A DNA stretch of 64,000 nucleotides from Flavobacterium antarcticum DSM 19726 (GCF_000419685.1 NZ_ATTM01000006.1:1-64000); one strand, 5' to 3'. Shown: positions 17,020-25,856, counted from the stretch's first letter. Notes: generated from the letters alone by a model not told the origin. Numbers and translations are program-made.

Positions 17020-17670
17020 ATGAAAAACGCAACGCTACACCTTTTATTCTTTTTTATTGCAACCAATCTTTCTGCACAAAAATTCAGTATGGAAGAACGG
17101 ACGCTCATTCAATCCGGTGATTCAAAAACCATGATGAAAGTCATTCAAGTTACCGACGAGAAAGAGCTGCAAATCCTAAAGACGGTGTCGACTGATGTTG
17201 ATTTGAAGGATAAATTACTGCCGGTTTTAGCCGAAAGAATGTTTCTATCCATGCGTGATTCTTTAAATCCGGGAATTGGAATTGCGGCACCACAAGTTGG
17301 CATTAATAGGAATGTTTTTTGGGTCCAACGTTTTGATAAAGTGGGCGAACCATTTGAATTTTATCTCAATCCTAAAATTGTTTGGCGTTCCGCATTGTTG
17401 CGAAAAGGTATGGAAGGTTGTCTTTCGATTCCAGATATTAATAGTGAAGTTTTGCGTAATTATACGATAAAAATCACCTACTGGAATTTAGAAGGAAGTT
17501 ATTTTGAAGAAATAGTCGAAGGGTTTACAGCCGTAGTTTTTCAGCATGAGCACGACCACATCAATGGTATTTTATTTACAGACCGCTTGAAGGAACAAGA
17601 AAATATCGAGTTTACTAAAGTACAAGTTGACGGAAATCTTTATTTAAAAGAGAAATTAAGAAGACAATAA
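17020..17670 (+). CDS. peptide deformylase-like metallohydrolase with signal peptide
   Basis: 216 aa. All three deformylase motifs are present: GIGIAAPQVG (residues 85-94), EGCLS with metal-ligand C134, and QHEHDH with H176, E177 and H180. Deformylases normally act in the cytosol on nascent proteins, but this one starts MKNATLHLLFFFIATNLSAQ, a convincing signal peptide, and has an extra ~45-residue N-terminal region. It is probably exported, with a substrate other than ribosome-bound formyl-Met. Start chosen at 17020; a longer frame overlaps glmM and has no signal. Ends at a convergent terminator. Confidence 0.87.
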   Translation: MKNATLHLLFFFIATNLSAQKFSMEERTLIQSGDSKTMMKVIQVTDEKELQILKTVSTDVDLKDKLLPVLAERMFLSMRDSLNPGIGIAAPQVGINRNVFWVQRFDKVGEPFEFYLNPKIVWRSALLRKGMEGCLSIPDINSEVLRNYTIKITYWNLEGSYFEEIVEGFTAVVFQHEHDHINGILFTDRLKEQENIEFTKVQVDGNLYLKEKLRRQ

Positions 17671-17690
17671 TTTCACTTCATTCCATAAAA

Positions 17691-17714
17691 AAAGGTTGCG
17701 TCACGGCAACCTTT
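17691..17714. terminator. convergent terminator
   Basis: AAAGGTTGC (17691-17699) and GCAACCTTT (17706-17714) with a 6-nt loop, preceded by A and followed by T runs. It separates the deformylase and proline dehydrogenase genes. Confidence 0.88.
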
Positions 17715-17730
17715 TCTGTTTTATACTGTT

Positions 17731-18900
17731 TTATTTTTTCTTTCTACGTTCGCGTTCGGCTTTGATTAACTCTAACTCACGATTGGTTTGTCCTGCTACA
17801 GAAGTATTTTCTTCCGCACGACGAATCAAGTACGGCATCACGTCGCGAACAGGTCCAAAAGGTAAATATTTAGCTACGTTATAATCGTATGCTGCAAGGT
17901 TGTAACTGATGTTGTCACTCATTCCGTAAAGTTGTCCAAACCAAATCCTGTTGTCGTTGCGGTCCAAGTTCCATTCGCTAATTCGGTTCATTACTTTGTA
18001 CGAACTCGTTTCGTTGTGTGTTCCTACAAAAATCGACATTCGATCTAAATGTTGCAACATATAGTCTACCGCAGCATCATAATTAATATCGGTCGCTTCT
18101 TTTGAGGCGCAAATTGGGGTTGGATATCCTTTTTCTTCCGCACGTTTATTTTCTTTTTCCATATACGCTCCACGAACGATTTTCATTCCTATGAAAAATC
18201 CCTCGGTTTCCGCCAAAGCATGTATTTTTTTCAAATAGTCTAAACGATCGTGACGGTACATTTGAAGGGTGTTGAAAACGATGGCTTTCTCTTTATTGTA
18301 TTTCTGCATCATTTGCGTCACCAAATCATCTGCGGCATCTTGCATCCAACTTTCTTCAGCATCAATCAATAAGGCTACGTTTTGCTTATGTGCTTCTTTA
18401 CAAACGATATCAAAACGTTCGATCACACGATTCCAATCTTTCTGATCTGCTTCGTTTAATGTTTTTCCTTCTCCTATTTTCTGGTACAGTTCAAACCGAC
18501 CAAAACCCGTTGGTTTAAAAACCGCAAAAGGAATTGCCTGCTTTTCGGCAGCAAAATCAATTGTTTTGAGCGTCATTTTTAACGCAGCGTCAAATTGTTC
18601 CTCTTCCTCTTTTCCTTCCACAGAATAATCTAAAACGGACGAAACACCTTTTGTATGCATTTTATCTACCACCGATAAACAGTCGACTTCATTGATTCCG
18701 CCACAAAAGTGGTCAAAAACCGTTGCCCGAATTAGTCCTTCCACAGGCAAATGTGCTTTAATGGCAAAATTAGTAACCGCCGTTCCGATACGAACCAAAG
18801 GTTGATTCGCAATCATTTTAAATAAAAAATAAGCGCGGTCTAATTCAGTATCACTTTTTAAAGCAAATGCAACTTGGGTATTGTTGAATATTTTTTCCAT
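17731..18900 (-). CDS. proline dehydrogenase
   Basis: 389-aa FAD enzyme of the PRODH/PutA barrel family, oxidising proline to pyrroline-5-carboxylate. The core motifs are FAVFKPTGFGRF, the VALLIDAEESWMQDA region, IVFNTLQMYRHDRL, IGMKIVRGAYMEKEN, and the C-terminal FGQLYGMSDNISYNLAAYDYNVAKYLPFGPVRDVMPYLIRRAEEN, which resembles the proline-binding helix with its arginines. It lacks the aldehyde-dehydrogenase half of PutA. Its -7 element TACCTTTG is at 18920-18927. Confidence 0.94.
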   Translation of the reverse strand: MEKIFNNTQVAFALKSDTELDRAYFLFKMIANQPLVRIGTAVTNFAIKAHLPVEGLIRATVFDHFCGGINEVDCLSVVDKMHTKGVSSVLDYSVEGKEEEEQFDAALKMTLKTIDFAAEKQAIPFAVFKPTGFGRFELYQKIGEGKTLNEADQKDWNRVIERFDIVCKEAHKQNVALLIDAEESWMQDAADDLVTQMMQKYNKEKAIVFNTLQMYRHDRLDYLKKIHALAETEGFFIGMKIVRGAYMEKENKRAEEKGYPTPICASKEATDINYDAAVDYMLQHLDRMSIFVGTHNETSSYKVMNRISEWNLDRNDNRIWFGQLYGMSDNISYNLAAYDYNVAKYLPFGPVRDVMPYLIRRAEENTSVAGQTNRELELIKAERERRKKK

Positions 18901-18919
18901 AAGAATTATAATGATGGTG

Positions 18920-18927
18920 CAAAGGTA
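18920..18927 (-). promoter_or_regulatory. -7 element of proline dehydrogenase
   Basis: Minus-strand TACCTTTG matches TAnnTTTG, 20 bp from the start codon. No clear -33 partner was found. Confidence 0.45.
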
Positions 18928-19015
18928 ATCAGTATTTGATTATTAAGTGGCACTTTTTGAAGGCGAATTTAGTAAAAAAAAGCAATTTCTCCGTCAAACA
19001 AGATGAAAACATCTT

Positions 19016-19897
19016 TTAATCTGTAACTACTTTCTTTTTGAAGATTTTTTTAAACAACATTGCTACAAAAACGCAAACTAAGCCTACGATTAAACCCAGC
19101 AGAAATTCAGTAATCCAATCCGGCATAAAATCAAAATAATGATGAAGAAATTCGATTTGATGATGAAAAATTCCGCCTGAAACGAATAGCAAAGCTAATG
19201 TTCCGACAATCGATAAAAACTGGATTACTCTAGGCAACGCTTTCACTAATAAGGTTCCAAATTTATGCAACAAATTGTTTCTACCGTGACTCCACTGGAT
19301 TAGTTTGTAACCCATTTCGTCCATTCGTACAATTAGTGCTACGATTCCGTAAACACCTACTGTTGCCGCTAAAGCAATGATACTTACGACTACAACTTGC
19401 GACCACAATTCTTTACCAATTACAGTACCTAAAGCAATTATTACGATTTCAACTGACAAAATAAAGTCGGTTACAATCGCTGCTTTTACTTTTACTTTTT
19501 CCAAAGCTAGAATTTCTTGCTCAGAATATTCTTTGATTTCTTCGTGCTTGTCAGCATGTTCATGCGGAAAAATCCATTCTACAATTTTCTCGGCTCCTTC
19601 ATAGGCAAGATACAATCCACCTAAAATTAAAATGATCGTTATTAACCAAGGAATGAATGCTGTTAATAAAAAAGCAATTGGTAAAATAATTACTTTATTC
19701 AGTAGCGAACCTTTAGAAATGGCCCATAAAACAGGCAATTCACGCGACGACACAAAACCTGAAGCTTTTTCCGCATTTACGGCTAAATCGTCTCCTAAAA
19801 TACCCGCCGTTTTTTTTGCTGCGACTTTACTTAATACCGCGACATCATCCATTAAAGTGGCAATGTCGTCTAACAATGCGAAAAATCCTGAAGCCAT
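19016..19897 (-). CDS. DUF808 (YedI-like) membrane protein, copy A
   Basis: 293 aa. N-terminal MASGFFALLDDIATLMDDVAVLSKVAAKKTAGILGDD is the hallmark of DUF808. At least five hydrophobic segments lie at roughly 75-105, 138-160, 165-190, 220-245 and 260-285, so it is an inner-membrane protein. Function unknown. It follows a second copy by 38 bp on the same strand. The middle cytosolic loop (HEHADKHEEIKEYSEQE) is histidine/acid rich and differs most from the other copy. Confidence 0.88.
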   Translation of the reverse strand: MASGFFALLDDIATLMDDVAVLSKVAAKKTAGILGDDLAVNAEKASGFVSSRELPVLWAISKGSLLNKVIILPIAFLLTAFIPWLITIILILGGLYLAYEGAEKIVEWIFPHEHADKHEEIKEYSEQEILALEKVKVKAAIVTDFILSVEIVIIALGTVIGKELWSQVVVVSIIALAATVGVYGIVALIVRMDEMGYKLIQWSHGRNNLLHKFGTLLVKALPRVIQFLSIVGTLALLFVSGGIFHHQIEFLHHYFDFMPDWITEFLLGLIVGLVCVFVAMLFKKIFKKKVVTD

Positions 19898-19935
19898 AAA
19901 TTTGAATCTATTTTTTAATAATAAACCTACTTATA

Positions 19936-20817
19936 TTAATGCGAAACGATTTCTTTTATAAAAATTTTCTTGAAAATTTTTACTAAAAAAACGCAAACTA
20001 AGCCTACAAGTAAGCCTAATAAAAATTCTACTAACCAACCTGGAATAAATGGCACATACTCATTTAGAAAAGGAAGTTGATGTGCAAAGATTCCACCAGA
20101 AACAAATAATAATGCTATAGTTCCTACAACCGCTAAGAATTGAATTACACGCGGTAATGCTTTCACTAAAAGTGTCCCCAATTTTTGCAATCCATTATTT
20201 CGACCCGCACTCCATTGAATCAATTTGTAACCCGCTTCATCCATCCGAACAATCAACGCCACTATCCCGTAAACACCAACTGTTGCAATAAAAGCAATAA
20301 TACTTACTACCATTATTTGCATTGATATCACTTGATCTGAAACGGTTCCCAAAGCGATGATGATAATTTCTACAGATAGAATAAAATCAGTCACTATTGC
20401 TGATTTTATCTTTACTTTCTCTAAAGCTAGAATTTCTTCCTCTGAAATTTTTTCAAGTACTTCTACTTTTTTAGCTGTCGGATGTGGAAAAAAATATTCG
20501 TAAATTTTCTCGGCTCCTTCGTATGCAAGATAAAGTCCACCTAGAATTAAAATAACATTGATCAGCCACGGAAGAAATGCAGTTAATAAAAAAGCAATTG
20601 GTAAAATAATTAGTTTATTTAGAGCTGAACCTTTTGTAATTGCCCATAAAACGGGTAATTCTCTTGATGACACAAATCCAGAAGCTTTTTCAGCATTAAC
20701 AGCTAAATCGTCGCCTAAAATTCCTGCTGTTTTTTTAGCAGCAATTTTACTCATCGATGCGACATCATCCATTAGCAAAGCAATATCATCTAATAAAGCA
20801 AAAAAACCTGAAGCCAT
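19936..20817 (-). CDS. DUF808 (YedI-like) membrane protein, copy B
   Basis: 293 aa, the same length as copy A and nearly identical in the N-terminal 60 residues and in the motif VYGIVALIVRMDExGYKLIQWSxGRNN. The loop around residue 115 (PTAKKVEVLEKISEEE) is diverged. A tandem duplicate, probably cotranscribed with copy A since only 38 bp separates them. The two might form a heteromer or respond to different conditions; no function is known. Confidence 0.88.
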   Translation of the reverse strand: MASGFFALLDDIALLMDDVASMSKIAAKKTAGILGDDLAVNAEKASGFVSSRELPVLWAITKGSALNKLIILPIAFLLTAFLPWLINVILILGGLYLAYEGAEKIYEYFFPHPTAKKVEVLEKISEEEILALEKVKIKSAIVTDFILSVEIIIIALGTVSDQVISMQIMVVSIIAFIATVGVYGIVALIVRMDEAGYKLIQWSAGRNNGLQKLGTLLVKALPRVIQFLAVVGTIALLFVSGGIFAHQLPFLNEYVPFIPGWLVEFLLGLLVGLVCVFLVKIFKKIFIKEIVSH

Positions 20818-20991
20818 ATAATTTTTTAAAGTTAGTAAGGTGTAAAAGTACTATTGTTTGGTTTTTGTTTCACTAATTTAGAAAAATTTTAAGTTACATT
20901 TTCATAAATGAAGTATAAAGAAGCGTTTGTCGTTTTTGAAAAATATCAGGTTAAAAAAAATAATCTATTTTTGTATCTTCAAATAAATTTC

Positions 20992-22059
20992 ATGAACACT
21001 ATTCAAGCAGCAGATTATTCGATTGTTTTCAACGAAAATGCCTATACTGCCTTACATCTAATTATTCAAGAAACCAACTATTCAAAGATATTCATCATTG
21101 TGGACGAAAACACAAGTGAACATTGTCTTCCTGTTTTTTTGCCGCATTTAGCTACGGAAACTCGCTTTGAAATTATCGAATTAGAATCAGGCGAAATTAA
21201 TAAAAACATTCAAACCTGCAGTGAAGTTTGGAGTATCTTAACCGATTTCGGAGCGGATCGAAAAAGTTTAATTTTAAATTTAGGTGGTGGCGTCATTACT
21301 GATTTAGGTGGTTTTGTAGCGTCTACTTTCAAGCGTGGAATTGAATTTATAAATGTCCCCACAACACTTTTGGGAATGGTTGACGCGTCAGTTGGCGGAA
21401 AAAATGGAGTTGATTTAGGCAGTTTGAAAAACCAAATAGGCACGATTACAAATCCAAAACTGGTCGTTATAGATACGCGATTTCTAGAAACGCTTCCGCA
21501 AAATCAAATGCGATCCGGACTTGCAGAAATGTTAAAACACGGACTAATTTATGACAAACAGTATTGGAATCGTTTTTCAGATTTAGCGCAATTAGATACT
21601 TCCGATTTAGACGATTTAATCTATGAAGCCATTGCTATCAAAAATCACATTGTGCAACAAGACCCGAAGGAGAACGGCATTCGGAAAGCGCTGAATTTCG
21701 GTCACACGCTAGGTCACGCTATTGAAAGTTATTTTTTGGAAAGCCAAGAAAAAACGACTTTACTCCATGGGGAAGCAATTGCCATCGGCATGATTTTAGA
21801 AAGTTATCTTTCGTTGCAGAAAAAACTGATTACTTCGGAAGAATATATTCAGATAAAAGAAACGATAAAATCGATCTTTGGAACCGTTGAAATTCTGCAA
21901 GAAGACCTTACTCCTATTTGTGATTTGTTGATTCACGATAAGAAAAATGAATACGGAAAGATTCAATTTGCACTTTTAGACGGGATTGGAACTATAAAAA
22001 TCAATCAAGAAGTGGCTACTGCGATAATTATGAGCGCTTTTGAAGATTATAAATCTTAA
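20992..22059 (+). CDS. aroB: 3-dehydroquinate synthase
   Basis: Second step of the shikimate pathway: DAHP to 3-dehydroquinate, using NAD and a divalent metal. 355 aa from the ATG chosen here, the typical length. Motifs are LNLGGGVITDLGGFVASTFKRGI, NVPTTLLGMVDASVGGKNGVD, LRSGLAEMLKHG-like RSGLAEMLKHGLI, and the metal-binding ALNFGHTLGHAIE and LLHGEAIAIGM. An upstream in-frame ATG at 20908 would overlap the promoter region, where TATTTTTG lies at 20966-20973, so the start at 20992 is preferred. Confidence 0.95.
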   Translation: MNTIQAADYSIVFNENAYTALHLIIQETNYSKIFIIVDENTSEHCLPVFLPHLATETRFEIIELESGEINKNIQTCSEVWSILTDFGADRKSLILNLGGGVITDLGGFVASTFKRGIEFINVPTTLLGMVDASVGGKNGVDLGSLKNQIGTITNPKLVVIDTRFLETLPQNQMRSGLAEMLKHGLIYDKQYWNRFSDLAQLDTSDLDDLIYEAIAIKNHIVQQDPKENGIRKALNFGHTLGHAIESYFLESQEKTTLLHGEAIAIGMILESYLSLQKKLITSEEYIQIKETIKSIFGTVEILQEDLTPICDLLIHDKKNEYGKIQFALLDGIGTIKINQEVATAIIMSAFEDYKS

Positions 22060-22080
22060 TTATTTTTTTGTGTCAAAGCC

Positions 22081-22112
22081 TTGCATTACGAATTAATATT
22101 TTTTTACATTTG
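22081..22112 (+). promoter_or_regulatory. promoter upstream of small ORF and speA
   Basis: TTG (22081-22083), a 21-bp spacer, then TACATTTG (22105-22112). The start of transcription would fall within about five bases of the ATG at 22118, so that ORF would be translated from a leaderless or nearly leaderless message. It could also drive speA with a 5' leader of about 235 nt. Confidence 0.55.
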
Positions 22113-22117
22113 TCCCC

Positions 22118-22297
22118 ATGAATAAATCCAAAAATAGAACGTCAAACCACTTCTACAAAAAGAGGTTAAATAAGGCTATGCATCAGTTGTGGCATCGTGT
22201 GACGGTATTGGAAAGTTTTTGGAGCATTTCTATCGGAAGATATGAATTGATTTTTAATGAGAAATTACCCATCATTTATGCAAATTTTAGGGTTTGA
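22118..22297 (+). CDS. small basic ORF upstream of arginine decarboxylase
   Basis: 59 codons from an ATG placed right behind a good promoter. The product begins MNKSKNRTSNHFYKKRLNK and is rich in lysine, arginine and asparagine at its N-terminus; the rest is mildly hydrophobic. No family is recognised. Its position 55 bp before speA, and several Arg codons including rare-type AGA/AGG, allow it to be a leader peptide acting on speA, but it may be an ordinary small protein or spurious. Confidence 0.35.
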   Translation: MNKSKNRTSNHFYKKRLNKAMHQLWHRVTVLESFWSISIGRYELIFNEKLPIIYANFRV

Positions 22298-22352
22298 ATT
22301 AAGGTAAGGTTCACTATTTATTTTAACTTTAATCAAAATCTTAAAAAAGCTC

Positions 22353-23756
22353 ATGAATACTAGATATTTCGACTTAATCAACCAGACTTATTATTTTCCG
22401 CAAACTGAATTCAACTTAAATAAGGATAACCACTTACAGTTTCACAACATCGATTTGATGAAATTGGTTGAACAATATGGAACACCTTTAAAATTTACTT
22501 ACTTACCACAAATTTCTAATAACATCAATCGTGCAAAGAATTGGTTTAGAAAATCGATGGAGAAAAATAAGTACGACGCCAAATATTACTACTGTTACTG
22601 CACAAAGAGTTCGCATTTTGAATATGTTATGAATGAAGCGTTCAAAAACAATATTCATATTGAAACGTCTTCGGCTTTTGACGTTAACATTGTAGAGAAA
22701 TTATTGGAAAACGGTAAAATCAATAAAAACACACACGTGCTTTGCAACGGTTTTAAACGGGATCAATATATTGACAATATCGCTCGATTAATTAATAACG
22801 GTCATAAAAACACCATTCCAATCATTGACAACTACGAAGAATTAGATTTACTTCAGGGTCAAATTAAAGGAAAATTTAAAATTGGAATCCGAATTGCAGC
22901 TGAAGAAGAACCTAAATTTGAGTTCTATACTTCCCGACTAGGAATTGGATATAAAAACATCGTTGCTTTTTATAAAAAGCAAATTCAGGAAAACGAAAAT
23001 TTAGAATTGAAAATGCTTCACTTCTTTATTAATACTGGAATTGCAGATACTTCGTACTATTGGAACGAATTAGTGAAATGTATTAAAGTTTTTGTTGCAC
23101 TTAAAAAAGAATGTCCAACATTAGACAGTTTAAATATTGGTGGTGGCTTTCCTATTAAAAACTCATTAGCGTTTGAATACGATTACCAATACATGATTGA
23201 TGAAATTATCAATCAAATCAAGATAGCTTGTGATGAAGCAGAAGTAGATGTTCCAAATATTTTTACGGAATTCGGTTCGTTTACCGTTGGTGAAAGTGGC
23301 GGTGCGATTTACCAAGTTTTATATCAAAAACAACAAAATGACCGTGAAAAGTGGAACATGATTGACTCTTCTTTCATTACAACACTTCCGGACACTTGGG
23401 CTATCAACAAACGTTTTATTATGTTGGCCGTTAACCGTTGGAACGATACGTACGAACGGGTGCTTTTGGGCGGAATGACTTGTGATAGCGATGATTATTA
23501 CAATTCTGAACAAAACATGAACGCTATTTATTTGCCAAAGTACAACAAAGACAAACCGTTGTATATTGGATTTTTCAACACAGGTGCTTATCAAGAAACA
23601 ATTGGCGGTTACGGAGGATTACATCACTGTTTAATTCCACAACCTAAACATATTTTGATAGACCGTGATGAAAATGGAATTTTGGCAACTGAAGTTTTTT
23701 CAGAACAACAAACTTCAGATCAAGTTTTAGAGATTTTAGGTTACAATAGAAAATAG
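22353..23756 (+). CDS. speA: arginine decarboxylase, fold-type III PLP enzyme
   Basis: 467 aa, alanine-racemase-like PLP barrel followed by a beta domain; converts arginine to agmatine for polyamine synthesis. The PLP lysine is K85 in YYCYCTKSSHF; other motifs are HIETSSAFDVNIVEKLL, LNIGGGFPIKNS (PLP phosphate) and the glutamate-rich FTEFGSFTVG. CDSDDYY near residue 384 fits the substrate-binding Cys-Asp of this fold. It is shorter than classical SpeA (about 630 aa) and of the compact type common in Bacteroidota. It precedes a deoxyhypusine synthase-family gene by 90 bp with no agmatinase between. Confidence 0.88.
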   Translation: MNTRYFDLINQTYYFPQTEFNLNKDNHLQFHNIDLMKLVEQYGTPLKFTYLPQISNNINRAKNWFRKSMEKNKYDAKYYYCYCTKSSHFEYVMNEAFKNNIHIETSSAFDVNIVEKLLENGKINKNTHVLCNGFKRDQYIDNIARLINNGHKNTIPIIDNYEELDLLQGQIKGKFKIGIRIAAEEEPKFEFYTSRLGIGYKNIVAFYKKQIQENENLELKMLHFFINTGIADTSYYWNELVKCIKVFVALKKECPTLDSLNIGGGFPIKNSLAFEYDYQYMIDEIINQIKIACDEAEVDVPNIFTEFGSFTVGESGGAIYQVLYQKQQNDREKWNMIDSSFITTLPDTWAINKRFIMLAVNRWNDTYERVLLGGMTCDSDDYYNSEQNMNAIYLPKYNKDKPLYIGFFNTGAYQETIGGYGGLHHCLIPQPKHILIDRDENGILATEVFSEQQTSDQVLEILGYNRK

Positions 23757-23846
23757 TTTTCAAATTAAAGTTTGAATTTTCAAAAAAAACTGTTTTCTTT
23801 GAAGCGGACTTAAATACGAGAACACAACACACAAAAATAAAAAGAC

Positions 23847-24818
23847 ATGGGTAAAGGACCGATAAGTCAGTTTATTGAGAAGCATTATTTGCATTTCAAT
23901 TCAGCTGCTTTAGTAGATGCTGCAAAAGGTTATGAGGAGCAATTAGCCAATGGAGCTAAAATGATGGTTACACTTGCTGGAGCAATGAGTACAGCAGAAA
24001 TCGGAAAGATTTTTGCAGAAATGATTCGTCAGGACAAAGTACATATTATTTCTACTACAGGTGCAAATCTTGAAGAAGACATCATGAACTTGGTGGCACA
24101 TTCTCATTACGAAAGAGTGCCGAACTACCGTGATTTAACACCAGAACAAGAGTGGGATTTGATGGAACGAGGATTAAATCGTGTAACGGATACTTGTATT
24201 CCAGAACATGAAGCATTCCGTCGTTTGCAAAAGCACATTTACAAAATTTGGAAAGATGCTGATGACAAAGGAGAACGTTACTTGCCGCATGAATATATGT
24301 ATAAAATGCTTTTATCAGGCGTTTTAGAAGAATATTACGAAATTGATTTGAAGGACAGTTGGATGTACGCTGCGGCAGAAAAAAACTTACCAATCATTTG
24401 CCCAGGTTGGGAAGACAGTACGATGGGAAATATTTTCGCGTCTTACGTAATCAAAGGAGAATTAAAAGCTTCTACGATGAAATCAGGAATTGAATACATG
24501 ACATTCTTGGCGGATTGGTATCCAAAAAATTCAGCTAATGGAATTGGGTTTTTCCAAATCGGTGGTGGAATTGCAGGAGATTTTCCAATTTGCGTAGTTC
24601 CGATGTTGTACCAAGATATGGAAATGCCGGAAACACCTTTCTGGAGTTATTTCTGTCAAATTTCTGACTCAACTACTAGTTACGGTTCGTATTCTGGAGC
24701 GGTTCCAAATGAGAAAATCACTTGGGGAAAATTGGATATTAAAACGCCAAAATTCATCATTGAATCGGACGCTACGATTGTTGCACCACTAATTTTTGCT
24801 TATTTACTAGATTTATAA
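23847..24818 (+). CDS. deoxyhypusine synthase-family protein
   Basis: 323 aa, NAD-dependent aminobutyl transferase fold. The catalytic lysine is preserved: K295 in KITWGKLD aligns with the WGK motif of eukaryotic deoxyhypusine synthase. Other family motifs are TLAGAMSTAEIGKIFAEMI near residue 42, ISTTGANLEED near 69, and FFQIGGGIAGDFPICVVPML in the middle. Bacteria lack eIF5A, so the product is not deoxyhypusine; relatives act in polyamine synthesis, for example as homospermidine synthases. Directly behind speA, it very probably uses agmatine- or polyamine-type substrates. Confidence 0.87.
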   Translation: MGKGPISQFIEKHYLHFNSAALVDAAKGYEEQLANGAKMMVTLAGAMSTAEIGKIFAEMIRQDKVHIISTTGANLEEDIMNLVAHSHYERVPNYRDLTPEQEWDLMERGLNRVTDTCIPEHEAFRRLQKHIYKIWKDADDKGERYLPHEYMYKMLLSGVLEEYYEIDLKDSWMYAAAEKNLPIICPGWEDSTMGNIFASYVIKGELKASTMKSGIEYMTFLADWYPKNSANGIGFFQIGGGIAGDFPICVVPMLYQDMEMPETPFWSYFCQISDSTTSYGSYSGAVPNEKITWGKLDIKTPKFIIESDATIVAPLIFAYLLDL

Positions 24819-24827
24819 TAGAATTGT

Positions 24828-25223
24828 ATGAAGAGAGTTATTGTTGATTATGCCAAATTAACGAACGAAATCCTGAACCTTTTGGTAGATCGATTTCCTG
24901 ATGGTTATGATGATTCCCATATCATCCGCTTTAGAAATGCGAAGAACGAATTGATTGAAGCTGTTGAAGTAAAAACAGAAGACACAATTTACTTGGTAAA
25001 AGTCAGCACAAAATTAGCCACTCGATTGGAAAATTTTGACGATGAAGACGAAATAGACGATGTTGTTGCTCCATTGGAAACGATCAAAGGTCTTGACTTA
25101 GAAGATGAAGATATGACTGATGATGAAGACGAAGACGACATGGTTGACAAGCCTGATTTTGACGACGATGATGAGGATCGCGACGAGCCCTCAACGGAAG
25201 ACGATGAAGAAGACGAAGATTAA
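24828..25223 (+). CDS. protein with very acidic C-terminal tail
   Basis: 131 aa. The N-terminal 70 residues look folded (VDYAKLTNEILNLLVDRFPDGYDDSHIIRFRNAKNELIEAVEVKTEDTIYLVKVS). The last ~60 residues are almost all Asp/Glu, low-complexity and probably disordered. No reliable family match; flavobacterial homologues carry varied and doubtful names. It is 9 bp behind the DHS-like gene, so likely cotranscribed, and ends at a strong terminator. An acidic tail can mimic nucleic acid or bind basic partners; that is speculation. Confidence 0.75.
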   Translation: MKRVIVDYAKLTNEILNLLVDRFPDGYDDSHIIRFRNAKNELIEAVEVKTEDTIYLVKVSTKLATRLENFDDEDEIDDVVAPLETIKGLDLEDEDMTDDEDEDDMVDKPDFDDDDEDRDEPSTEDDEEDED

Positions 25224-25230
25224 ATACACA

Positions 25231-25258
25231 AAAAAGGAACTTTTTAAAGTTCCTTTTT
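25231..25258 (+). terminator. terminator of the speA-DHS operon
   Basis: AAAAAGGAACTTT (25231-25243) and AAAGTTCCTTTTT (25246-25258), a long A/T-flanked stem ending in seven or more T. It is 7 bp after the stop codon of the acidic-tail gene. Confidence 0.9.
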
Positions 25259-25340
25259 TTATCGTTATTTTTATATGTCAAAAATCGTAATTACCTAATT
25301 TACTTTAGCTTGAATAAACATACTTACTGCATTACTTTCA

Positions 25341-25856
25341 CTACAAATACCGCTCTTGAAACACGTTCTGATGGTGATTTTGATGGCCAATAATAATAAA
25401 CCCTAAAGCACGAACGGACATCTCTCTTCCCGATGCTGTTCCAATAAGTTGGAAAGCCTCGTCAGAAAACGTTCTAAACAAACACAGCGTTGCTTCTCTA
25501 ACGATTGCTAACTCCGTAAGCAAATCGCGAATACTTCGCTTAGAACCTTCAGCAACGTCTGCATACTGATTTTCCTCAAAACCGGGCAATGGTGTAAAGT
25601 CTTTTCTCGCAAACCGCATCGCACGATAGGCAAAAACGCGTTCAGAATCAATCAAGTGTTGCAAGATGTCTTTAATTGTCCACTTTCCCTTCGCATAACT
25701 ATAATCGTATTTATCCATGGGAATGTCTTGTACGAAATTTCGAAGGCGATGCACTGAAATTTCAAGCTCTTCCAGCAATAGGACATTGTCTAAAGTTGCA
25801 ACGTATGGAGCGTAAAATGCAGCGTATTCATTAGGCAATAATTGATTTGAGTTCAT
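25341..25856 (-). CDS. DinB-family protein
   Basis: 171 aa, four-helix bundle of the DinB/YfiT superfamily. The likely metal triad comes from the His in LQHLIDSERVFAYRAMRFARKD near residue 67 and the HQNHHQNVF cluster near 157-161. Members are often stress-induced thiol transferases or hydrolases using bacillithiol or similar thiols; the specific reaction cannot be read. Monocistronic, convergent with the acidic-tail gene. Confidence 0.82.
   Translation of the reverse strand: MNSNQLLPNEYAAFYAPYVATLDNVLLLEELEISVHRLRNFVQDIPMDKYDYSYAKGKWTIKDILQHLIDSERVFAYRAMRFARKDFTPLPGFEENQYADVAEGSKRSIRDLLTELAIVREATLCLFRTFSDEAFQLIGTASGREMSVRALGFIIIGHQNHHQNVFQERYL

Noticed and set aside
19000..19015. Short AAGATG/CATCTT hairpin after DUF808 copy A
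   Set aside because: Stem of only six pairs with a short T tract on the minus strand; not convincing as a terminator.
20908..20991. Longer aroB start
   Set aside because: Adds 28 residues without homology and overlaps the -7 element at 20966-20973.
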